In this document: positions 7,467 through 14,359 of the stretch, piece by piece
Numbering within the stretch: position 1 is the first letter of the stretch
Layout of the letters: the number at the start of each line of letters is the position of its first letter
Assembly (NCBI RefSeq): GCF_003254525.1
Contig: NZ_QFYS01000005.1
Location: 268,614-332,613, forward strand
Reading direction: 5' to 3'
Length of the DNA: 64,000 bases
Source of the DNA: Phenylobacterium kunshanense
GTDB lineage: Bacteria > Pseudomonadota > Alphaproteobacteria > Caulobacterales > Caulobacteraceae
Notes under the pieces: generated by a model
Told to the model about the DNA's origin: nothing
The model's input: only the letters and a program-made list of their open reading frames with translations
Database searches by the model: none
Translations under genes and position numbers: made by a program

Positions 7467-8117
7467 CTAGGCCCGAGCTTGGGGCGCGTCCGGCTGGTTG
7501 TCGGGGTGGGCGGCCACGAAGGCGGGGTGCTGGGCGGCTCGGTCGGCGGCGCCCACGAGGGCGGGCCAGGGCGAGACGTCCAGCTCGAATCGTCGGGCCG
7601 AATAGACCTGGGGAACCAGGCAGCAGTCGGCGATGGTCGGCGTATCACCGAACGCGAAGGCCCCGCCGTGGGCGGCGATCAGCGGCTCCAGCGCATCGAA
7701 GCCGTCGCGGATCCAGCCGTGGATCCAGTCGGTGATGGCGGCCTGCTCGACCCCCATCTTGTTCAGCTTGCGCCCGACGCGGGTGTTGTTCAGCGGGTGG
7801 ATGTCGCAGGCGATGATCCCCGCCATCCGCCGCACCATGGCCCGGTCCAGCGGCGCCTTGGGCAGGATCGGCGGCGTAGGGATCGTCTCCTCCAGGAACT
7901 CCAGGATCGCCAGGCTCTGGGCCAGCACGTGGCCGTCGCCCAGGTCCAGCGCGGGGGTCAGCCCCTGGGGGTTCACCGCCCGATAGGCCGGCTCGCGCTG
8001 CTGGCCGGCGATCAGGTCGATGGGGGCGTAGTCGTACGCGGCGCCCTTGAGCTGAAGCCCGATGCGCACGCGATAGGGCGCGCCGGCCCGCCAGGCGGAA
8101 TGCAGGGTCCAGGTCAT
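7467..8117 (-). CDS. zeta-type glutathione S-transferase, maleylacetoacetate/maleylpyruvate isomerase-like, with altered active-site motif
   Basis: A 216-residue two-domain GST. The N-terminal thioredoxin fold includes YRVRIGLQLKG and the cis-proline region NPQGLTPAL; the C-terminal helical domain follows. The start at 8117 (MTWTLHS) was chosen because upstream in-frame sequence is low-complexity and overlaps the preceding gene. In zeta GSTs the catalytic Ser-Ser-Cys directly precedes x-x-RVR; here residues 11-13 are Ala-Gly-Ala. The gene begins 2 bases after the stop of a fumarylacetoacetate-hydrolase-family gene, the usual partner in homogentisate or gentisate breakdown. The ring-cleaving dioxygenase is not in the window. 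Confidence 0.8.
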   Translation of the reverse strand: MTWTLHSAWRAGAPYRVRIGLQLKGAAYDYAPIDLIAGQQREPAYRAVNPQGLTPALDLGDGHVLAQSLAILEFLEETIPTPPILPKAPLDRAMVRRMAGIIACDIHPLNNTRVGRKLNKMGVEQAAITDWIHGWIRDGFDALEPLIAAHGGAFAFGDTPTIADCCLVPQVYSARRFELDVSPWPALVGAADRAAQHPAFVAAHPDNQPDAPQARA

Positions 8118-8119
8118 GG

Positions 8120-8800
8120 TCAGGCCACCGTGAAGCTGAGGCGGCCGACGCCCTCGACCTCGCCCTCGACGCGGTCGCCGCGCGCCAGCGGGCCGACGCC
8201 CTCGGGCGTGCCGGTGTAGATCAGGTCGCCGGGCGCCAGGGCCCACAGCTTCGAGGCCTCGGCGACGATCTCGGCGACGTTCCAGATCATGTCGGCCACG
8301 GTGGCGTCCTGCCGGACCTGGCCGTTGACCGAGAGGGCGATGCGCCCCTCAGGCGGCGCGCCCGTCCAGCGGCGGATGGCCGAGATCGGGGCCGAGTCGT
8401 CGAAGCCCTTGGAGGCGTCCCAGGGGTGGCCCTTGTCCTTGGCCGCGTTCTGCAGGTCGCGCCGGGTCAGGTCGACGCCGACGGCGTAGCCGTAGACGAG
8501 GCTGAGGGCGCCTTCGACCGGCACGTCGCGCCCGGCGGCGCCGATGGCGACCACCAGCTCGATCTCGTGGTGCAGGTTGGCCGTGCGCGGCGGATAGGCC
8601 GGGTCGCGGCCAGGCGGCACGACGGCGTCGGCGGGCTTGGCGAAGAAGAACGGTGGGTCGCGGTCGTCGCCGCCCATCTCGCGCCGGTGGGCGGCGTAGT
8701 TCCGCCCCACGCAGAGGATGCGACGCACCGGAAAGCCCCCCGCCTGCCCCTCGACGGGGACCACGGGGACGGGCGGCGGGGAGAGCGCATACTCGGCCAT
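8120..8800 (-). CDS. fumarylacetoacetate/fumarylpyruvate hydrolase-family protein
   Basis: A 226-residue FAH-fold enzyme. Family marks are CVGRNYAAHRREMG near residue 30, LHHEIELVVAIG (metal-binding glutamates), GYAVGVDLTRRDLQ, KGFDDSAP and the C-terminal GDLIYTGTPEGVGPL. The short length and lack of the long N-terminal domain favour a fumarylpyruvate-hydrolase or acylpyruvase type over true fumarylacetoacetase. The ATG at 8800 was preferred over one at 8935, whose extension is proline-rich and unlike the family. The downstream GST-type isomerase is 2 bp away, so the two form an operon that probably completes an aromatic-acid pathway (inference). Confidence 0.87.
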   Translation of the reverse strand: MAEYALSPPPVPVVPVEGQAGGFPVRRILCVGRNYAAHRREMGGDDRDPPFFFAKPADAVVPPGRDPAYPPRTANLHHEIELVVAIGAAGRDVPVEGALSLVYGYAVGVDLTRRDLQNAAKDKGHPWDASKGFDDSAPISAIRRWTGAPPEGRIALSVNGQVRQDATVADMIWNVAEIVAEASKLWALAPGDLIYTGTPEGVGPLARGDRVEGEVEGVGRLSFTVA

Positions 8801-8989
8801 GCCGCGCAGATAGGCCGATGGGCGGGGGAAGGAAAGGTTACGTTGGGGAAGTTGCCGTTGGGGTGGGGGTGGCTTGCCGCCGGGCGGGGAGCAATTGGCG
8901 GAGCTCTCAGATGCGCCAGAAGGCGACGTTGGCATCGGTCCGGGAAGCGGACCATTTGCGATCGCCGGAGGCGCCGCATGGCGCCTGCT

Positions 8990-9739
8990 CTAGGCGGGAC
9001 GACGGGAGTCGACAATCCGCAAGAGGTGCGATGCCAGAGAGACCATTTCCTGCGCATCACGCGGCTCCGTGATACCCACTGTGCGGTGTGAATGCGGGTT
9101 CTTGTAGGAGCCGATCGCGCCGGCAAATAGAGCCGACAGCGCTTCACGTTCAGCCGCCGGATCGGCCATCTTGGTCAGCGGGCCAGTGGTTGGATTGAAG
9201 GCGCGGCGCATCAAATCCACGCCGACATCGTGCGCGGCGAACTTGCCTGCCTCTCGCACGGCTTCTTCGACAGCTCTGAAGGAGCGAAAGACCGCGACCT
9301 GATAGTCCCCGCGCGCCAAGTCCAACCAGACCTCATCCGCAATCGCGGGATGGAGCAGCGCCTTGGGGAAAGCAGCAGCTTCGCGGAAACTGCGAAAGCG
9401 GTCGGGGCTGACAAGCAGGTCGCGACCTCGACGAGTAAGCTGCCGCCATCCGTTAGTACCGTTGATGCCTGGCGAGGGCATGAACAGCATATTGATCTCA
9501 AGCCATAGCCACGCGACGCCGAGCGCCTCAGTGATCTCAGCCTCGCGATTCCGTGGGTAGATGGCCGGGCCTGGAATTCCTCGACCGTAGAGCATCTCCG
9601 GACCGATCACGCCCATCGCGCTGAACATTCCATTCTGCGCCATGGAATGAGCGGATGTCAGGACAGCCTGGGCCACTTCCTCTGGGGCCAGTCCCAGCAG
9701 GGCATCAACATCCGGGATCAACTCTGGCATTGTCGGCAT
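8990..9739 (-). CDS. TIGR02391-type (Ymh-like) protein
   Basis: A 249-residue protein whose C-terminal half matches what I know of the TIGR02391 family: LLHPAI, a GDYQVAVFRSFRAVEEAVRE helix, GVDLMRRAFNP, then an LFAGAIGSYKNPHSH motif. The function of this family is not established; members are often in variable genomic regions with defence genes. The ATG at 9739 was taken; one at 9841 would add 34 residues of poor character. It is divergent from the DUF4062 gene, 269 bp apart. Codon use is less GC-biased than in the flanking core genes. Confidence 0.72.
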   Translation of the reverse strand: MPTMPELIPDVDALLGLAPEEVAQAVLTSAHSMAQNGMFSAMGVIGPEMLYGRGIPGPAIYPRNREAEITEALGVAWLWLEINMLFMPSPGINGTNGWRQLTRRGRDLLVSPDRFRSFREAAAFPKALLHPAIADEVWLDLARGDYQVAVFRSFRAVEEAVREAGKFAAHDVGVDLMRRAFNPTTGPLTKMADPAAEREALSALFAGAIGSYKNPHSHRTVGITEPRDAQEMVSLASHLLRIVDSRRPA

Positions 9740-10008
9740 ACGGAACTCTACATCGACCAGCCATCGCAAAGCGAACGCCGCAATGTCTTGGGTGGATCTC
9801 AACCAAGCCCGCGTTGCGCCAAATTCGCACGTTGGCCTCAAGGACCTTAGCGGACGTTGAGGTAGTGAACCTTCCCCCTGGCTTTACCGGCCCTCTGGTA
9901 GAATTCGCCTTCCCCAGAATACGGCCGCCCGCCCAGCCTATGGCGACAGGCGCGCTCGGCGGCTAGCGTCAAGCCTGAACCACCAACACCACCCGCAGGG
10001 CGGACGGC

Positions 10009-10866
10009 ATGGCTTACGACGCGACCGTAATCGAAGTGATGATCGCCTCTCCAAGCGACGTCGCCGAAGAGCGCCAGATCGTTCGTGAGGTGCTCCACGA
10101 ATGGAACGCCCTCCATGCCCGCGAGCGCGGCGTTGTGCTGATGCCCGCGGGATGGGAAACCCACAGCGCGCCCGATCTTGGCGGCAGGGCTCAAGACCTA
10201 ATCAACAAGCGAGTACTCGCCCACTGTGACGTGCTCGTTGGCATCTTTTGGACGCGCGTCGGAAGCCCCACCGGCACCGCCGCCAGCGGATCGGTCGAAG
10301 AGATCGAAGAGCACCTGAAACTCGGGCGGCCAGTGATGCTGTATTTCTCCGATGCGCCGGTGAAGCCTGACAGCGTGGACTCGGCCCAGTACGGCAAGCT
10401 CGTAGCGCTGAAGGAGTGGGCGAAGGAGCGCGGTCTCGTCGCCTTCTACGAGTCCGCCGGCGACTTTCGCGAACGGCTACGGCGCGATCTCACTCTCAAC
10501 CTGCGAGACAATCCGCACCTTCGCTCCCTCGTCGATGCTAAAGACGACTCGCCCGACTTAGTAGCGACCTTCGAAGCTGCGCTCGCGAGGGAGCCGGTAA
10601 CCCTATCCGAAGAGGCCCGCGAGGCGCTTCGCACGGCCGCCACGGACAAGAACGGCATCATTATGATCCTTAGACACATGGGGGGCACCGCCATCCAGTC
10701 GGCCGGCCGAGCCTTCTGTGACGCGAAAGACCGACGCGCCGTTGCCCGATGGACGGCGGCGGTCGAAGAGTTGCGCGACCGTGATCTTGTTAGAGATCAC
10801 TCCGGTAAGGGCGAAGTGTTTGAGTTGAGTGACGCGGGATATCGCCTAGCCGAGACCCTCGGATAG
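10009..10866 (+). CDS. DUF4062-domain protein
   Basis: A 285-residue protein. Residues 8-22 (IEVMIASPSDVAEER) are the signature opening of DUF4062, a Rossmann-like domain seen in predicted NTPase and immune-signalling proteins. The domain continues through CDVLVGIFWTRVGSPTG and GRPVMLYFSD to about residue 155. The C-terminal 90 residues include a possible winged-helix (AVARWTAAVEELRDRDLVRD). No nucleotide-hydrolysis motif or membrane segment is visible. Partners are usually fused or adjacent; here both neighbours are on the opposite strand, so it is likely a stand-alone gene. Confidence 0.72.
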   Translation: MAYDATVIEVMIASPSDVAEERQIVREVLHEWNALHARERGVVLMPAGWETHSAPDLGGRAQDLINKRVLAHCDVLVGIFWTRVGSPTGTAASGSVEEIEEHLKLGRPVMLYFSDAPVKPDSVDSAQYGKLVALKEWAKERGLVAFYESAGDFRERLRRDLTLNLRDNPHLRSLVDAKDDSPDLVATFEAALAREPVTLSEEAREALRTAATDKNGIIMILRHMGGTAIQSAGRAFCDAKDRRAVARWTAAVEELRDRDLVRDHSGKGEVFELSDAGYRLAETLG

Positions 10867-10867
10867 A

Positions 10868-11641
10868 CTACGGGCCGAAGATTTCCGTGGGGCCCAGCGC
10901 GGACATCCGTCGCATTAGTTCGGCGGCTCGGTCGCGCAACTCATCTACCCGGTGAAGTCTCGCGTGGGCTTCGCAAGAGATTGCGCTAGCGCCACCCACA
11001 GCGGCCAGGCCGTGTATCCGGCTCAATCGCCGGAATGCGTCAACCGATGTCTCGTGATCGTCGTCGCCGACGGCGACGATGTTCGAGAGGATTGACAGGC
11101 CGGTCACGTGTACGCGCATGCCCGAGAAGTGCCGATACCATCTGTAAAGGTGGCTGAGGCCCGCGCCGTCGGCGAGCGCGCTCATATTCAACTTCTGGTG
11201 CCTCGAGCCATCGCTGCGCCGATCACCGAAGATGCGCGTCAGGTCGCCAGTCGCCTGGTCCGCGAACTCAGGGTCGTCCAACCCCCAGTTGGGCATCTGT
11301 CCCTTCGCGGTAGACGCGGCGTCGCTGCGCAAGTCGGCGATGAAGCCCCCGGGGCGCGCGGCAAGGTTGGCGAGGCAGATCGCGACCTCGACCGCGTTCC
11401 GCCCGCAGGCGTCGGCGTCAAGGTAGAGCTTTTCGTTGTAGAGCAGGCTGAACGCACGAACGTGGCCGTAGGCCCGCTTAAACAGGATCAGCGAGAACGC
11501 CGCCGGGTCAGTTGACATGCCCTGCCATGACGAGGTCCGGTCGTTGAGGTCGACGCAGAGCAGTTGCACCTCGTTCGTCAGGCCTGACCACTCGATGAGC
11601 ACCTGACGCTCGCGCTCGTCGTCAATTTGCTTGTTCGGCAC
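10868..11641 (-). CDS. hypothetical protein, helical (DUF5677-like appearance)
   Basis: A 257-residue, mostly helical cytoplasmic protein. Residues 45-95 (FKRAYGHVRAFSLLYNEK followed by an N-A-V-E helix) recall DUF5677 or HEPN-like proteins in which an early helix carries an R-x-x-E-type arrangement, but I cannot confirm the family by eye. It is convergent with the DUF4062 gene (1 bp apart) and divergent from the next gene (20 bp). Codon use matches the other accessory genes of this patch. Confidence 0.6.
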   Translation of the reverse strand: MPNKQIDDERERQVLIEWSGLTNEVQLLCVDLNDRTSSWQGMSTDPAAFSLILFKRAYGHVRAFSLLYNEKLYLDADACGRNAVEVAICLANLAARPGGFIADLRSDAASTAKGQMPNWGLDDPEFADQATGDLTRIFGDRRSDGSRHQKLNMSALADGAGLSHLYRWYRHFSGMRVHVTGLSILSNIVAVGDDDHETSVDAFRRLSRIHGLAAVGGASAISCEAHARLHRVDELRDRAAELMRRMSALGPTEIFGP

Positions 11642-11661
11642 AGGGCACTCTCCGCGGCTCG

Positions 11662-12315
11662 ATGGTGCAGCGGACCGCGCCCGCGCGAAAGCTCGTTCCC
11701 CTGGCTGCGCAGACCAGCGCTAAGCTGACGCTTATGTATGTTCACATCTCCGCACGACAAACGTGCGTGCAGCAGGCCCAGCGAACTGCGGAGCACATCG
11801 AGGCAGCGGTCACTGACCCCCAACGGCTAGTTGACGCGATCCGGTGCGCTCACCTTGCCTTCATGGCTGGGCTTACCGAGGCCTTGAGTGGCTCGGCAGG
11901 GATTGGCGCGTTCAAGGACAAGCTGGCTGGCGAGCACTTGAAATTCCTGCGCGGCGAGCGCGCCGACATGCCGAGCGAGCACACGCTGCATTTCGCTGAA
12001 CTGTTCGAGTGGGCGCAGGACCCTGACCGCATGGAATGGGGCGCCATCCCGTTCACCGAAGATGAAAAGCAGGCCGCCGCTGAGCTCGACGGTCTCAGGG
12101 GCCTTATCGACCATCCCAAGCCGACCCATTGGTCCGTCGAGCCCGGCCAATTGGTGAAGGTTCTCGGCTTCGTCCCCAAGCTTCTCGAAAAATGCGTGGC
12201 GGCGGCCTTCCACCACTACGTCGACGGTGATGGCGAAACGGTGCAGGTCGCAGCGGCGAGGATGAGCGCCGGACTGTCCCGAGTATCCCGGCCGTCGCTG
12301 GCAGATCAGGGCTAG
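11662..12315 (+). CDS. hypothetical protein
   Basis: A 217-residue protein with no recognised family. It is soluble and largely helical; a central acidic segment includes ELFEWAQDPDRMEWG. An ATG at 11734 (residue 25, MYVHISARQ) is an alternative start that would leave 92 bp between it and the divergent upstream gene, which is more usual for a shared promoter region. It closes the accessory patch; a 400-bp repeat-rich gap follows. Confidence 0.55.
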   Translation: MVQRTAPARKLVPLAAQTSAKLTLMYVHISARQTCVQQAQRTAEHIEAAVTDPQRLVDAIRCAHLAFMAGLTEALSGSAGIGAFKDKLAGEHLKFLRGERADMPSEHTLHFAELFEWAQDPDRMEWGAIPFTEDEKQAAAELDGLRGLIDHPKPTHWSVEPGQLVKVLGFVPKLLEKCVAAAFHHYVDGDGETVQVAAARMSAGLSRVSRPSLADQG

Positions 12316-12424
12316 CCCAATAGCATCAAGGTCGCGGCCAGCTAGCGGTCGTTCCGAACTTCGCCTTCGAGTCACCACCCGCCCAAACACAGCACCGCGC
12401 ACCGCCGACGCCTGAGCCCTGCGA

Positions 12425-12510
12425 GATCGTCCACGAACCACGCGAACCACACGAACGGGCGAGGGCCGGGCGGTCAGGTTCGTGGGGTGGGTGGGGTTCG
12501 TGGATCGATG
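12425..12510. repeat. long imperfect inverted repeat (CGTGGTTCG-type)
   Basis: The left arm (12425-12455, containing TCCACGAACC and CACACGAAC) is the imperfect reverse complement of the right arm (12478-12510, containing GTTCGTGG twice and ending GGATCGAT). The arms flank about 22 bp. This looks like a dispersed intergenic palindrome. The 400-bp gap 12316-12715 holds this plus three hairpins at 12625-12649, 12652-12673 and 12687-12708, and no gene I can support. Confidence 0.6.
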
Positions 12511-12686
12511 GCGCCTGCGGCGCGGGGTGGCGGCGAGGTCGGGGCCGGCGGCTCGCCCCCTCCACTCCCCACTCTGCGGCCTCGGCGGGCCCAGCCCGCG
12601 CCCCGGGCGCGGGCGTTCGTTGCGCCGATCGCTCCCCGGAGCGATCGGATACCGATGGCGTGGCCGCCATCGGTCGCGCCTCACCC

Positions 12687-12713
12687 CCTCCCCCGTGAAC
12701 GGGGGAGGTTTTT
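12687..12713 (+). terminator. rho-independent-type hairpin with T5
   Basis: CCTCCCCCG and CGGGGGAGG pair around a short loop and are followed on the + strand by five T. It reads in the + direction, into the end of a minus-strand gene. It could be the edge of a repeat element rather than a dedicated terminator. Confidence 0.45.
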
Positions 12714-12715
12714 GG

Positions 12716-13666
12716 TCACCGCAGCCATTTTTTGCCCGGCCGTCGCCGGGCCAGCCGCTGCAGGCGGGTGAGGGGGGCGAGGCGGTGGCGGAGGGCGCGG
12801 GCGCTCAGGCCGGGGTGGTCCTGGACGGCGTCGGCCATCAGGTCGGCGATGAGCTCCTCGCGGTCGTCGTAGGCGGCGGCGAGGCGGCGGGCGAAGTCGG
12901 AGTCCTGGGCGATCCAGGCGCAGAGGGTGCGGCGGGGCGGCAGGCCGTGGCGGCCGGCGGCGCTGCCGACCGTGTGGCCCTCGCGGATCGCCTCGATCAG
13001 GGGCGGGAGCGCGGCGTGGCGGCGGGCCCGGGCGCGGACCGAGCGGGCCATGCGGGTGGCGAAGCGGAGGGCGGCGTCGAAGTCGGGCTGGGCGCGGCGC
13101 CAGGCGAGGATCACCGGATAGGCGGGCATGGCCGGATCGGCCCGGCGCAGGCGCTTGAGGGCCGTGCCGCGGGCGACGCGCAGCACCACCTGGTCGGCGA
13201 GGTCGGGGTCGAAGACGCCCGCGACCGGCGGGGCGACGGCGTTCGGTCGGTGGGGGCCGGGGGTCTTCAGGAGCTGGGCGCGGAGGGCCTGGCGGTCCTT
13301 GATGATGCGGCGCGCCTCCTCCCCGAACGCGATCTGGGTCCGCATCCAGTGGCGGATGGTGGCGACGCTGGGCATCGCCGGGTCGGCGCCGATGACGCGG
13401 AGCGGCTGGCCGGCCGCCAGCCGGGCGAGCACCTGGTCGGCGGCGCCCGCGCGGAACATCCGGCTGCGGACGAAGAGGCCGGTGGCGCGGGCGGCGGCCA
13501 GGCCCTCGGCGAAGGCCGGGTCGGCGGCGGTCCAGCGCGAGACGGTGGCCACGTGGACGCCGTGGTCGGCGCAGACGGCCTGGGTCTGCTCCCCCGCGGC
13601 GACCCGGCGGAGGATCTCGGCCTTGGCTTCGGCGCGGCGGATGGCGAGGTCGCGGGAGGCGGTCAT
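12716..13666 (-). CDS. protein of four tandem small-terminase-like HTH units
   Basis: A 316-residue protein, very rich in Arg and Ala. Four copies of a 45-residue module are visible at about residues 15-60, 76-120, 157-202 and 220-265. Each has the pattern (I/V/L)-x6-G-x(8-12)-(V/T)-x3-W-x4-(P/S)-x-F, as in VSRWTAADPAFAEG of copy 1 and CAWIAQDSDFARR of copy 4. This is the pattern of the helix-turn-helix DNA-recognition domain of phage small terminases and related proteins. The C-terminus is strongly basic. The start at 13666 was chosen because residues upstream are low-complexity. There is no large terminase nearby, so a host DNA-binding role is more likely than packaging. Confidence 0.65.
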   Translation of the reverse strand: MTASRDLAIRRAEAKAEILRRVAAGEQTQAVCADHGVHVATVSRWTAADPAFAEGLAAARATGLFVRSRMFRAGAADQVLARLAAGQPLRVIGADPAMPSVATIRHWMRTQIAFGEEARRIIKDRQALRAQLLKTPGPHRPNAVAPPVAGVFDPDLADQVVLRVARGTALKRLRRADPAMPAYPVILAWRRAQPDFDAALRFATRMARSVRARARRHAALPPLIEAIREGHTVGSAAGRHGLPPRRTLCAWIAQDSDFARRLAAAYDDREELIADLMADAVQDHPGLSARALRHRLAPLTRLQRLARRRPGKKWLR

Positions 13667-13787
13667 GATGGGAACAAAATAGGAACATATTCGCGCGGGG
13701 CAAGGGGTGGCGCGGCAGGAGGCCACGGGGGGACGCCTCGCCCGGGCCTTGCCTGCGCCGGGGCGCGGGGGCCATCTGGGGGGCGTG

Positions 13788-14219
13788 ATGTTCCGGAGCC
13801 GCCCCCTGATCCGCGCCGCGGCGATTGGCCTGGGCGCCGTCGTCGCCCTGTCGACCGGGGCGGCGGCGGGCGCGGCCGCGCGGGCGGGCGGGCCGGAGGC
13901 CGCCAAGGCGGAGGTGGAGGCGGGCCGCAAGCTGTTCATCCGCTGCGCCGCCTGTCATGCGACCCGGTCCGAGGGGAGCGGCTTCTTCGCCGGGCCGCAC
14001 CTGGCCGGGGTGGTCGGGCGGCCGGCGGCGTCGGTGGCAGGGTTCGCCTATTCCGCCGAGCTGAAGGCGCTGGGGATCACCTGGACCGAGGCCGAGCTGG
14101 ACCGCCTGCTGACCGCGCCGCAGTCGGTGGTTCCGGGGCTGTGCCTGCCGTTCACCGGCTTTCCCAAGGCGGCGGACCGGAAGGCGATGATCGCCTATCT
14201 GAAGTTCACCGCACCCTGA
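13788..14219 (+). CDS. secreted c-type cytochrome, axial Met replaced
   Basis: A 143-residue class I cytochrome c-like protein. It has a signal/anchor segment (about residues 8-30) and a haem site C53-A-A-C56-H57. In family members the sixth ligand is Met in a PGTKM-A-F-x-G-like loop; here the aligned loop is P116-G-L-C-L-P-F-T-G124, so the position is Leu120 with Cys119 before it. The rest of the fold, including the C-terminal helix, looks intact. The ATG at 13788 follows a GGGGGG-type ribosome site. The gene diverges from the HTH-repeat gene and precedes a DUF1800/DUF1501 pair. Confidence 0.85.
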   Translation: MFRSRPLIRAAAIGLGAVVALSTGAAAGAAARAGGPEAAKAEVEAGRKLFIRCAACHATRSEGSGFFAGPHLAGVVGRPAASVAGFAYSAELKALGITWTEAELDRLLTAPQSVVPGLCLPFTGFPKAADRKAMIAYLKFTAP

Positions 14220-14359
14220 GCGGCTGAGCGGGGAGGCGTCCGGACGGGCCGCCGCGCCTTCGTCGCGGGAACCCGGCGGTTCGGCGCAAGGGCGGTGACG
14301 GCGCAGCTTCGTGCGTTCAATCGGGGCGGCAGTACCCACTGCCTAGAGTTGCGCCCGTC

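Noticed and set aside
13667..13939. N-terminal extension of the four-HTH protein to 407 residues
   Set aside because: The extra 91 residues are Pro/Ala/Arg-rich, overlap the divergent cytochrome gene start and have no conserved pattern.
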